A stretch of 64,000 nt of DNA from Xenopus tropicalis (taxonomy: Eukaryota > Chordata > Amphibia > Anura > Pipidae), in assembly GCF_000004195.4 (NCBI RefSeq), contig NC_030679.2, positions 15,122,712 to 15,186,711 on the forward strand. The letters run 5' to 3'. Of this stretch, positions 36,179 to 45,805 are shown in pieces. The translations under genes and the position numbers were made by a program. The notes under the pieces were generated by a model. That model had not been told where the DNA came from. It was given only the letters and a program-made list of their open reading frames with translations, and made no database searches. Numbering within the stretch: the stretch's first letter is position 1; each line of letters begins with the position of its first letter.

Positions 36179-36860
36179 TGTAATAAAATTACCTTTGGTG
36201 CGGCGGGGACGCCCGCCGCACCATCGGCAGGGACGCCTGCCGAGCCGCTCCTCTAGCCGACTCCTTCCTAATGCGCGCGCGCCGCGCACGTCGGCTATTT
36301 AAAGGCGCAGGCACGCTGGCGCGTGACGTCAGCGCGCAATGGCGCCAAATTTGAAAAATTAAAGGGGTATTTAAAGGGGTTTTCTGGAATGCTTCTTTGC
36401 CCGTGATAGGTTTATTTCTGGTGCCTATATCTGTGCTTTAAACGTCTACTTGTTCCTGATTCCTGTTTTGACCCTGCCTGGCTTTGACTATTCTGAATAC
36501 CTGTATCCTGACCCGTGCCTGTTTTTGATTACTGATTCTGCTTAATCCTTCTGACTGATTATCCGGTGTGACCCTTGCCTGCCCGACGTTCCTCGATTTC
36601 CGCCTGCCTCGACCCGGTCTGTCTGACTTCGTATCTTCTAACTCCTGTCTGTACCGTGACCGTTGGCCTTAAGACTTTTTATACTGTCGTGCCCCATTGC
36701 TGGCCAGAACTCCTGCCCTGCATCTCTCGTTTAAGTCCAGGTGGCATCTGAGTAGCTGAGGGCTCCTCCCGAAGCCAAAGGCGGTCACACTACTGGCGAA
36801 GCACGAGCCTAGACCAGGGTGCTTAGCATTTGTTCTGGCATTTGGGTGCCGACCGTGACA
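36179..36860 (+). repeat. chromovirus 5' LTR
   Basis: 682 bp, TGTAATAAAATTACC...ACCGTGACA. TATTTAAA at 36296-36303 is a possible TATA box. The first 18 bases after it (TTATCACGGGCCAC...) are where a primer site should lie, but I do not recognise the tRNA. Confidence 0.95.
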
Positions 36861-36879
36861 TTATCACGGGCCACAAAAA

Positions 36880-37845
36880 ATGGAAGACAATGGTCACGAA
36901 GCTGCTGCTGCTCCATCTACCACTGAAGTGTTGCTGACCACCTTACTTCAACGCCTAGAGGAACAAGAGCAGAAACAAAACTATCTTCTGCAGGGTTTCC
37001 ACAATCTGACCCGTAAACTGGAGTCTCCTCTGCAGTCCAGTCCTGTATCTTCTCCTCCGGTAGGTTCTACTTCCATGTGGGGTAACACCTTTAGGCCCCA
37101 AGAACCTAAGATTGCCTTCCCCGATAAATTCTGTGGGGACCGATCTAAATTTTTTATATTTAAAGAGGCTTGTAAGCTATACCTTAGTTTCTTCCCTCAT
37201 TCTTTCTCTACTGATGAGGAAAGAGTAAGGTTTGTAATGACCCTCCTTCAAGGTGACCCTCAAATTTGGGCCCTCAGATTGCCCACCGCTGACCCTGCCC
37301 GTTCTTCCTTAGACAAATTCTTTGACTCCATGGCGATTCTCTACGATGACCCGGATCGTGCATCCACTGCCGACGCCGCGATTCGTAGGCTTCGTCAGGG
37401 GAAACGGGATGTAGAGGTGTATTGCACCGAATTCCGTCGGTGGGCAGTGGAGACTGGCTGGAATGACATGGCCTTGCACAGTCAGTTTTGTATAGGCTTG
37501 TCTGATTCTATCAAGGATAGTCTAGTCAACTATCCCCTATCTTCCAACCTGGATGACCTCATGTCTTTAGCCATCCAGGTAGATAGGAGACAGAGGGAAA
37601 GAAGGGGTGAGAGGAATACCTCTTTTCGTTCTAATTTTTCCAGCTCTTCTAAAGCTGTGTCTAACTTTGAATGTCCTGGTCCCTCCGTACCTTTGCCTCA
37701 GGAGGAACCCATGCAATTGGGCGTTTCCCGCTTATCTTCTGAGGAAAAGGTTCGCAGGCGTTCCCAAGGGTTGTGTTTATACTGTGGGGAGAAAGGTCAT
37801 TTCTTAAATCAATGTCCTAAGAGGCCGGGAAACTCCCAAGCCTAA
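36880..37845 (+). CDS. gag: chromovirus Gag
   Basis: 321 codons, starting only 19 bp after the 5' LTR. Gag forms the particle that packages the element's RNA. The N-terminal quarter is a Gln/Glu-rich helical segment. The central part (about residues 80-220) reads like the Retrotrans_gag capsid domain of Sushi/PEG10-type elements (FCGDRSKFFIFKEACKLYL, then LLQGDPQIWALRLP). A CCHC zinc knuckle CLYCGEKGHFLNQC ends the protein. The frame is intact and ends at TAA 37843-37845, inside a stem that forms part of the frameshift signal. Pol is in the -1 frame and overlaps by 25 bp (37821-37845). Confidence 0.95.
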   Translation: MEDNGHEAAAAPSTTEVLLTTLLQRLEEQEQKQNYLLQGFHNLTRKLESPLQSSPVSSPPVGSTSMWGNTFRPQEPKIAFPDKFCGDRSKFFIFKEACKLYLSFFPHSFSTDEERVRFVMTLLQGDPQIWALRLPTADPARSSLDKFFDSMAILYDDPDRASTADAAIRRLRQGKRDVEVYCTEFRRWAVETGWNDMALHSQFCIGLSDSIKDSLVNYPLSSNLDDLMSLAIQVDRRQRERRGERNTSFRSNFSSSSKAVSNFECPGPSVPLPQEEPMQLGVSRLSSEEKVRRRSQGLCLYCGEKGHFLNQCPKRPGNSQA

Positions 37846-37890
37846 ATGGAGAAGGGGAGCTCCATTTGGGTGCAGGTGTTTCCTCTCCCC
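37827..37890 (+). promoter_or_regulatory. -1 ribosomal frameshift signal: slippery site plus H-type pseudoknot
   Basis: The heptamer G GGA AAC (37827-37833) lies in the gag frame as X XXY YYZ. After a 7-base spacer, an 11-bp stem pairs 37841-37851 with 37860-37870 (one G-U pair). The loop GGGGAG (37854-37859) is complementary to CTCCCC at 37885-37890, giving a 6-bp second stem. Connecting loops are 2 and 14 bases. These are canonical dimensions for a frameshifting pseudoknot. The shift enters the pol frame, which is open from 37821. Confidence 0.88.
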
Positions 37891-40800
37891 TATCTGCCTC
37901 TAGGATCTTGATTCCGGTCGAACTGACCTGGCCTAAGGGCTCTATTAAATTATCTGCTTTCGTGGATTCAGGGGCGGAGGGTAATTTCCTGGATGCTGCC
38001 TTTGCAGCTAAACTTCATATTCCTCTAATACCTCTAAGTACCCCCCTGAGAGTTTTAGCAGTGGATAAGAGACCCCTAGGGTCAGGTATAGTCTCCAAGA
38101 AGTCTATGTTGTTATCTATGTGTGTTAACAATCATCATTGTGAGGAGATAGCTTTTTTCCTCATTGAAGGCACTTCTTCGCCTCTCATTTTGGGGTTGCC
38201 ATGGCTCCGGGCCCATAATCCCCTTATTGATTGGGTATCTGGGGAGATTGTTCAGTGGGGTTCTAATTGTGGGGGGGTCTGTACTCCTTCGGTAGTAGCA
38301 ACTACCTCACTAGAGGGTTTACCTGCAGCTTATTCTGAATATTCCGATGTGTTTTCCAAAAAAGCTGCAGAAACATTACCCCCACATAGGCAGTATGACT
38401 GCCCAATTGACCTTATCCCTGGCTCTACCCCTCCTCGTGGTCGAACTTATCCTCTTTCCTTGCCGGAGGCCCAGGCAATGAAAGAATACATTAATGAAAA
38501 TTTACAAAGAGGTTTTATTAGACCCTCTAGTTCTCCTGCCGGGCAGGGTTTTTTTTTGTAGGTAAGAAAGACGGTAGTCTACGCCCTTGTATTGATTATA
38601 GAGGTCTGAACAAGATCACCGTAAAGAATCGTTACCCCCTTCCTCTGATCTCTGAATTATTTGACCAGGTTAGGAATGCAAAATTTTTTACCAAACTTGA
38701 ACTTAGAGGAGCTTATAATCTCATCCGTATCAGAGTGGGGGATGAATGGAAGACTGCCTTTAACACCAGGGACGGCCACTATGAGTACCTTATTATGCCT
38801 TTTGGCCTTTGTAACGCACCTGCAGTTTTTCAGGAGTTTGTAAATGATATTTTCCGGGACCTATTAGGATTATTTGTAGTGGTCTACCTAGATGACATTC
38901 TAATTTTTTCTTCTAACCAGTCTGATCATCGTAATCATGTCCGGGAAGTTTTATTGAGGCTAAGAAGGAATAATCTCTATGCTAAACTTGAAAAATGTAT
39001 TTTTGAGGTTCCTTCTGTCCAATTCCTAGGTTTTGTCATATCCGATGAGGGGTTGGCAATGGATTCTGTGAAGGTTAAGGCCATTCTTGAATGGGCTCAG
39101 CCTTTGTCCTTGCGTGCACTGCAGAGGTTTTTGGGGTTTGCAAATTATTATCGTCAATTTATTAAGAACTTCTCTTTAATTGTGGCCCCCCTCACTGATT
39201 TAACCAAGAAGGGTGCAGATCCAAGTTTATGGTCCTCCAAGGCAGTTCATGCATTCGAATTTCTTAAAAAGGAATTCGTATCTGCCCCTATCCTTCGCCA
39301 TCCTGATACTTCCTTACCTTTCATTGTTGAAGTAGAAGCCTCGGAGGTGGGAGCAGGGGCAGTCCTTTCTCAAAGGCATCCGACGACCAACAAGATGCAC
39401 CCCTGTGCCTTCTTTTCCAAGAAATTTTCACCCGCAGAGGTGAATTATGACATTGGGAACAGGGAGTTGTTGGCCGTCAAATGGGCCTTTGAGGAATGGC
39501 GGCACCTTCTTGAAGGTGCAAAGTATCCCGTGATGGTCTTTACAGACCATAAAAATTTGCTATACATAGAGTCCGCTAAACGCCTTAATCCTAGGCAAGC
39601 CCGATGGGCTCTATTCTTTTCTAGATTTAATTTTTCCCTTACATTTAGACCAGGATCCAAAAATATTAAAGCGGATGCTCTTTCTAGGAGTTTTGAATCT
39701 ATCCCTTCGGACTCCAGTGAGTGTTCTCCCATTATTCCTAAAGACCTAATTGTGGCAACTTTAGAGTCTGATCTCTCTTCCTTACTGACCCCTTTACAAT
39801 CTGCAGCTCCTGTGGATACTCCTTCTAATAGATGGTTTGTACCTGAAGTGTTTAGGGAGCAAGTATTGAGGGAGGTACACGATTCCAAAATGGCAGGTCA
39901 TCCAGGTATTGCTAAGACCATTGCTCTGCTGTCTCGTCATGTTTGGTGGCCTTCATTCAAATTAGATGCTAAAAACTTTGTTAATTCTTGTCCGATTTGT
40001 CAAAGGTCTAAATCCTCTCATAGTTTATCCCAGGGTCTGCTAAATCCATTACCCATTCCTGTAGAACCGTGGACCCATATTTCCATGGATTTTATTGTTG
40101 ATTTGCCCCCATCTCAAGGGAAAACTGTGATTTGGGTGGTGGTAGACAGGTTTAGTAAGATGGGCCATTTCATTTCCCTCCCACACCTCCCTTCCGCTAA
40201 AACCTTGGCTGATCTGTTCATTTCGCACATTTTTAAGTTACATGGCTTTCCAGTAAATATTGTTTCTGATAGGGGGGTTCAATTTGTTTCTAAATTCTGG
40301 CGTGCTTTCTGTTCCTTAGTTGGTACTGAATTGTCCTTTTCTTCTGCCTACCATCCCCAGACTAATGGTCAAACCGAGAGGGTGAACCAATCCCTTGAGC
40401 AATATCTGAGGTGTTATGTCTCAGATAACCAGTCCTCGTGGTCCGAACTCTTGCCTTGGGCAGAGTTCGCATACAATAATGCTACTCATTCTTCCTCTGG
40501 GGAATCTCCTTTTTTCATAGTTTATGGATTGCATCCCAAAGCCTTTTCCTTTTCAGGTTCTGCTTCTTCAGTACCCTCTGCTAATTCTTCTGTGAAACAG
40601 TTTTCTGATATTTGGTCCCGGGTTCACGACTCTCTATCAGCAGCTTCCTCTGCTCAGAAAAAGGCTGCTGATAGATCCCGTAGAGAGGCACCTCAGTACA
40701 AGGTGGGGGACTTAGTGTGGTTGTCTACCAAGAATATCAAGCTGAAAGTTCCCTCTCCCAAACTTGGTCCCAGGTTCATTGGTCCGTATCCCATCATTTC

Positions 40801-41130
40801 CATAATTAATTCTTCATCAGTTCGTTTAAGGTTACCTGCTAATTTCAAAATTTCCAACTCTTTTCATGTTTCCCTGTTAAAGCCTGCTGCTGGTGTTCGA
40901 CATTTGTCTGTTCCTCTCCCGGTACTGGTAGAGGGGCAGCCAGAATATGAGATCCAGGAGTTCCTCGACTCCCGCATTGTGCGGGGTAAGCTGCAGTATT
41001 TAACCAGGTGGAGGGGCTTTGGCCCTGAGGAGAACTCCTGGGTCTCAGTTAAGGACATTAAGGCTGACCGCCTCAGAAGGCGGTTCCATTTAAAGTTTCC
41101 TGGGAAACCTGGGGGTCCGATGGCCCCCCC

Positions 41131-41145
41131 TAGAAAGGGGGGTAA
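41131..41145 (+). promoter_or_regulatory. chromovirus polypurine tract
   Basis: TAGAAAGGGGGGTAA directly precedes the 3' LTR at 41146, as expected for plus-strand priming. It lies inside the pol frame. Confidence 0.85.
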
Positions 41146-41827
41146 TGTAATAAAATTACCTTTGGTGCGGCGGGGACGCCCGCCGCACCATCGGCAGGGA
41201 CGCCTGCTGAGCCGCTCCTCTAGCCGGCTCCTTCCTAATGCGCGCGCGCCGCGCACGTCGGCTATTTAAAGGCGCAGGCACGCTGGCGCGTGACGTCAGC
41301 GCGCAATGGCGCCAAATTTGAAAAATTAAAGGGGTATTTAAAGGGGTTTTCTGGAATGCTTCTTTGCCCGTGATAGGTTTATTTCTGGTGCCTATATCTG
41401 TGCTTTAAACGTCTACTTGTTCCTGATTCCTGTTTTGACCCTGCCTGGCTTTGACTATTCTGAATACCTGTATCCGGACCCGTGCCTGTTTTTGATTACT
41501 GATTCTGCTTAATCCTTCTGACTGATTATCCGGTGTGACCCTTGCCTGCCCGACGTTCCTCGATTTCCGCCTGCCTCGACCCGGTCTGTCTGACTTCGTA
41601 TCTTCTAACTCCTGTCTGTACCGTGACCGTTGGCCTTAAGACTTTTTATACTGTCGTGCCCCATTGCTGGCCAGAACTCCTGCCCTGCATCTCTCGTTTA
41701 AGTCCAGGTGGCATCTGAGTAGCTGAGGGCTCCTCCCGAAGCCAAAGGCGGTCACACTACTGGCGAAGCACGAGCCTAGACCAGGGTGCTTAGCATTTGT
41801 TCTGGCATTTGGGTGCCGACCGTGACA
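41146..41827 (+). repeat. chromovirus 3' LTR
   Basis: 682 bp. It differs from the 5' LTR at 'cctgccgag/cctgctgag', 'agccgac/agccggc' and 'tcctgacc/tccggacc'. Followed by the CTAGC target duplication. Confidence 0.95.
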
Positions 41828-42069
41828 CTAGCTCAACCCGAGAACTGAAACGTGAGTAACAATCGCGGCTGCGGAATACTCCTCCAATAGTGTCGGCCTC
41901 ATATACACCATATATATACGGTGCGAAGCGGCACATACACATAATTGATCCCCAGGAGCGGTTAAGGGCAGCGATTACGCTTTGGGCCCAGCTACTGAGG
42001 GGAGCAGAGATCCATTGCTGCGGCTGCAGTTTTACTTATTTGGTGGATCCTTCATCATTCTGCCTTAAC

Positions 42070-43335
42070 ATGGCTGAACAGCTTAGTTCCCGCCAGCCTA
42101 CCCCAGAGACTCTAGCTGAATCCTTACCCCCACAGCGGTATACCTGGCTAGGTACCTTTGGGGAGCGTTATGAGGAAGACGGGTCCAAATGGGTAGAGGC
42201 CTATTGTGGGGGATGCTATTCTGAAATATCCCAAGCGTGGAGGGATCTGGAAGCCAGATGCCCTTTCTGTAAGACCCGCTGCTGGACTGAGCCACTAATA
42301 AAACCACAAGTATCTTCCTCTGATAAGGGTACCAGTATTTCACCAGGCTCAACAAGGCCTGCAACCCCTGTACCCGCCCCGGTCCAGAAACCAGAGGCCC
42401 CCACTAAACCGACCTCAGAGGGAACCTCAGGGGACATATTATTATCCTCATCGAATTCCTCTGAAAGTGGGGAGCTGGGCGCAGGCATGGCTGCTATATC
42501 CTTAGCACCAGTTGAAAAAGCTAAAATACCTACTGTTGCTCCTTCAGACCCCAATACCCCTAATGATCCAGCCATACAGAGGCTACTGGAGATAATGAGA
42601 GGGAGAGGAAGGGCTAAGTCTGAGAGCCAGGAGGAAAAGAGTACAGTATCATCCACAGGGAGTGGTATGCTGTTGGGTAGTTCTACCCGGCGTAGGTACC
42701 CAAGACCTAATTGGGCTGTAATGGACTTTGGGCCCCTACCTAAATGCTCCTTGCCAGAGGAGGAGTATAAATTTCAATCTACTATGCCTCCTACTGATTC
42801 CACTCCTAAAGGGAAGGCGCAGAGTTTGCCTCCAGAGTGGCCCTGTACACCGCCACCACCGTATGCTTTCAGCAAAAATACGTCCTGCTGGGTGGCTCCG
42901 GGGAGAGCTGATTCTGAAAAATTCAGGTCAGTTTCAAGAGTGCAACGCCTTACCAATACCCAGGTGTATGAAAAATGGGGCTATTACATGCCATATGCCC
43001 CGGAGTGGGTGTATGATGAGGTCACCAAGCATGTCGACGAGTGGCTGTATGGAGAGCTTGTCCGCAGGGAGAAGTTGGGACCGGGAGGAGTCTTTAAGAA
43101 GGATCCCGAGAGAAGACACAGGGATGTCGACTACCTCTATGATATTGCCCAGGAGTGGTGGTTCGGGCGCACCATCCTAAAACATGGTGTTAAGTCGTGT
43201 GGAAAGTATCAAGAGGAAAGAAATTTCGCACTTAGCTCAGACCTCCCCAGTGGAGGCCGAATTGATAAGCCGCACCCGGCTTACTACGTTTCTTATGAAG
43301 TCACGAAAGCTAAGTACGAGCGCAATATGCACTGA
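42070..43335 (+). CDS. orphan ORF of the outer LTR element
   Basis: 421 codons, intact. The ATG at 42070 lies in a strong context (AACATGG), is the first ATG after the nested insertion, and the open frame upstream has no earlier ATG. The N-terminal domain has four cysteines as two CxxC pairs (C46/C49 and C64/C67) within YCGGCYSEISQAWRDL and ARCPFCKTRC, like a zinc ribbon. The middle (about 75-240) is Pro/Ser/Thr-rich and probably disordered. The C-terminal 130 residues are aromatic and charged (KWGYYMPYAPEWVYDEV, RRHRDVDYLYDIAQEWWFGR). I recognise no gag, pol, env or host family. Its place as sole ORF after the leader suggests a nucleic-acid-binding or Gag-like role, which is inference. Confidence 0.8.
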   Translation: MAEQLSSRQPTPETLAESLPPQRYTWLGTFGERYEEDGSKWVEAYCGGCYSEISQAWRDLEARCPFCKTRCWTEPLIKPQVSSSDKGTSISPGSTRPATPVPAPVQKPEAPTKPTSEGTSGDILLSSSNSSESGELGAGMAAISLAPVEKAKIPTVAPSDPNTPNDPAIQRLLEIMRGRGRAKSESQEEKSTVSSTGSGMLLGSSTRRRYPRPNWAVMDFGPLPKCSLPEEEYKFQSTMPPTDSTPKGKAQSLPPEWPCTPPPPYAFSKNTSCWVAPGRADSEKFRSVSRVQRLTNTQVYEKWGYYMPYAPEWVYDEVTKHVDEWLYGELVRREKLGPGGVFKKDPERRHRDVDYLYDIAQEWWFGRTILKHGVKSCGKYQEERNFALSSDLPSGGRIDKPHPAYYVSYEVTKAKYERNMH

Positions 43336-44310
43336 GAAAACCCCATGCCGGATTCAGGTATATTTCCCTTAATTGATGGGATTTTCCCCCGGGTGGGAGG
43401 TGGGTTTGGTTTCCCTTAAAAGTTAAAGGGCAACACCCACCATATTGGGCACATCTCTAAAGAGACTGCCGGTCTGCCGCCATAGAGTGTGACCCCATTC
43501 TTCAGTTTATCCACAGTGGTGGATTTGGTTCTTTTAAGTTGGAGCTCTCCAATCCTTCAGGAGAGACTGTAAAGTTTAAAAGTTGGGTGTTCAAGAAAAG
43601 ACTGCTGCGCCCCATCCCACTTCAACTTCTACTTCAACCTACCTCACCAATGGTAGGACCCATGGCCTAATCCACGCCTACGGAGTGCATGTCGAGAGAT
43701 CCATGAACACTGGGTTAGGGTGGAAGGCCTGGACTTAATAAAGTTGATGGGTGGGAGTGTGCCACAGTTTAAATTGTGCCCAATAACTATTTCTTTACTG
43801 CCAAGCAAAGTGCCTGGAGACACCTGGTGGAAGGCAGGATCGTTTCCATGTGTAAGTGTGTGCCTGAGCACCCCTGTAGTGGTCAGGAAGGTGACTCAAG
43901 AATTGCTATAAGTAAAGGCCTGAGTGATCTATTATGACACTCATGAATGTATATGGTTTACAGTAACGTATCTAGCAACGAAACAGTTAATATTTTGTTT
44001 AAATCAAAATTCTGTTACAGCTAAGATGGTGCCTGGGAACCTGTACCTCAGGAGAATTCCCATGTGTGCACTGGAGTGATCCTACAGGACACTCAAAGTG
44101 TATATGATTCAATACAAGTTGCTGTATGTGCCTAACCTTTTTCTTTACAGCTATCCAGTGTACCAGATACTCCTCAGGAGAGGGTATCAGAAACGGATGT
44201 AAGGATACTGTATTTTTGCACTAAATCAATGCACTACTGTTTTTGCTTGAAATGTGTACTTAATGTTATTTGCCATTGCCGGGTCGGAATGGATTTTTCC
44301 CCCGGGTGAA
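43336..44310 (+). other. outer element 3' non-coding region
   Basis: No ORF of note. The phrase GGATTTTCCCCCGGGTG occurs just after the ORF (43379-43395) and, with one more T, directly before the 3' LTR (44291-44308). A normal polypurine tract is not visible next to the LTR. Pyrimidine-rich tracts ending in CAG (44139-44153) and a GTAAGG (44199) could act as splice sites around a 45-base segment. Confidence 0.5.
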
Positions 44311-45208
44311 TGTAGGGACCCATAGGGTTAAGCTCCCTATGGTGTTATCCCCTATCTTTATGTTATCTGTGTTGTAATAGGGCAGAGCCCTCTACACTCA
44401 GATTTCAGTATTAGGCTACCCCCTATAGGTTTAGCCCAGGTTGACCACTCCCCTTGTGCAGACTATATAGTGTCTGGAACAAGGAAGTGTCTTCCTCTCT
44501 GGCTGCTGTTCTCTCAGGCTGCATGTCATCGGGCCTGAGACACACGGTCTCAGTAAAGAGAACTGCCAGTTTATAAGTCGGGGACAGGGCCCCGTGAATG
44601 AGAACTAGCCAGCACAGACAGGTTTACTTATAGCACCCTCTAGGAGTGGTGAGAGTAGTCAGATTATTTAGTAAGGGCAGTCTATAGCCCCAACCAGGAG
44701 TTGTAACAAAGGGTTTAGTCCACCCCGGCTCTGTAGTCGTTCTTTAGGGACCGGTTTTATTAGACTCCAGGTACCAGTGTTAGGAGCTCTCCCCTGGACC
44801 ACAGTCGGCCGGAACACTCCCTTCTGAAAGGTCTATATCTCAGGTGTCAACTAATCCTCTGTGCATCCTCCAAGTGGGTTATTCTGTGCCTAAGTGTCAC
44901 CTTTGTATTATCCACGGGGATCACACATTCTATACTGCTGTGTCTGTGAGTATACCCTGCTGCACTATTAAGCTGTGCCTTTGTCCAATAAATTGTATTA
45001 TAGTTCATGAGCAAGAACCTTTCTGGCGTCCATTATTCCATCTGCACCACACAAGCTCTACCTAGTTGTAGTTCAACTAAACCCTCAGCTCCACCAATAC
45101 CTCCCATATAGCGGAGGCCCACCCCTGTGTATTAAGGTCGCATGTAACACATGCTCTATACCATATACTATCCTGGGTTTGCCATATCCTAGCCAAACAA
45201 GTGTTACA
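44311..45208 (+). repeat. outer element 3' LTR
   Basis: 898 bp, three differences from 34597-35494. AATAAA at 44987-44992. Confidence 0.95.
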
Positions 45209-45539
45209 TATAATATATATATATATTAATATTAATAACATCATATTAATAACCAACAAGAAGTGAAGTCTGAGGCCCAGCCCAGCATTACAATGATGGC
45301 TTGATGATTTACAGTGAAGGCACACTGATTTCTTATTTAGTACAAAATATTTAGCTCTGTACATTAAAAACTTTAAAAAGCTTATTATTAAACCTAAGCA
45401 AAGTTAGCATTTTTTCTGCATCAGCCCAAACTTACAACCAAATACCAAATAATCACAGCACACATATAGCCCCAGTCAAGGCCCAGATAGTCAGATATCA
45501 CTAATAAATGTGCCTTTGGCAACCCTCTGCCTTAGGGTA

Positions 45540-45800
45540 TACTTTAACCTTTTCCATCGGTTGACCAACACAGATGCAGTCTCCAACTTCTTCTCCCAAT
45601 CTGGGATGGCATAATTGCCACGCCAAATTCAATTCCAAGGATTTTAATTTTGGATTGGGCCACACGGAAGACACCCAGATCAAAGGCAGGATCTCCCTTC
45701 CCCATCCAGAAAGCGTTGCACTTGTTCCTGTTAATCAGTGACCTTGAGGCCTCTGAATAATCCTGCACACTCGATGCCACAGCATCTGCCTCCTCCACCT
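45540..45800 (-). pseudogene. L1/Tx1-like LINE reverse-transcriptase fragment
   Basis: The minus-strand frame 45544-45798 reads as the region after the RT catalytic box in L1/Tx1-clade elements: 'YSEASRSLINRNKCNAFWMG', then 'IKILGIEFGVAI'. It is short, 5'- and 3'-truncated, and abuts a plus-strand LINE remnant at 45806. Confidence 0.65.
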
Positions 45801-45805
45801 TACTC

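Larger units (their letters stand above)
37821..41269 (+). pseudogene. pol: chromovirus Pol (protease-RT-RNase H-integrase-chromodomain), one frameshift
   Basis: Reached by -1 frameshift from gag. The protease has FVDSGAEGNF. The frame breaks at 38548-38562, where a run of nine T gives a stop; the continuation is open in the next frame to 41269, consistent with loss of one base. RT has the active-site box YLDDIL at 38885. Its motif A reads KLELRGAYN, with Glu where the family has the catalytic Asp. RNase H reads VEVEAS, again Glu for the usual Asp. The integrase keeps its HHCC zinc domain (ending CPICQRSK) and the D, D, E residues (SMDF, SDRG, NGQTERVN). A C-terminal chromodomain (FLDSRIVRGKLQYLTRWRGF) may direct insertion to modified histones. 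The end overlaps the 3' LTR by 124 bp. Confidence 0.92.
36179..41827 (+). mobile_element. Ty3/Gypsy chromovirus (Sushi-like), nested insertion
   Basis: A complete 5649-bp element. The LTRs are 682 bp each (36179-36860 and 41146-41827), TG...CA bounded, with three differences by eye. The target duplication CTAGC is exact (36174-36178 and 41828-41832) and sits in the leader of the outer element. It encodes gag with a zinc knuckle and pol in the order protease, RT, RNase H, integrase, chromodomain. The chromodomain and gag type point to the vertebrate Sushi-ichi group, from memory. Pol carries damage, so this copy is recent but probably not autonomous. Confidence 0.97.
34597..45208 (+). mobile_element. 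non-autonomous LTR element with orphan ORF (outer element)
   Basis: Bounded by two 898-bp LTRs (TGTAGGGACC...GTTACA) that differ at three positions by eye. A retrovirus-type primer site follows the 5' LTR. The flanks both read TATA, a possible 4-bp target duplication in low-complexity DNA. After removing the nested chromovirus (36179-41827 plus one CTAGC copy), about 4.96 kb remain: 5' LTR, roughly 0.9 kb of leader, one 421-codon ORF, roughly 1 kb non-coding, 3' LTR. No protease, RT, integrase or envelope is encoded, so it must depend on enzymes from elsewhere. Confidence 0.9.

Noticed and set aside
36861..36878. Primer-binding site of the chromovirus
   Set aside because: The position is right, but I could not match it to a tRNA, so no call was made.
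39445..39888. 147-codon minus-strand frame within pol
   Set aside because: Shadow of the chromovirus pol frame.
41890..42069. Longer N-terminus (481 codons) for the orphan ORF
   Set aside because: The upstream start would be GTG; a strong ATG lies at 42070.
42216..42656. 146-codon minus-strand frame opposite the orphan ORF
   Set aside because: The sense frame is longer, has a proper start and fits the element's layout.
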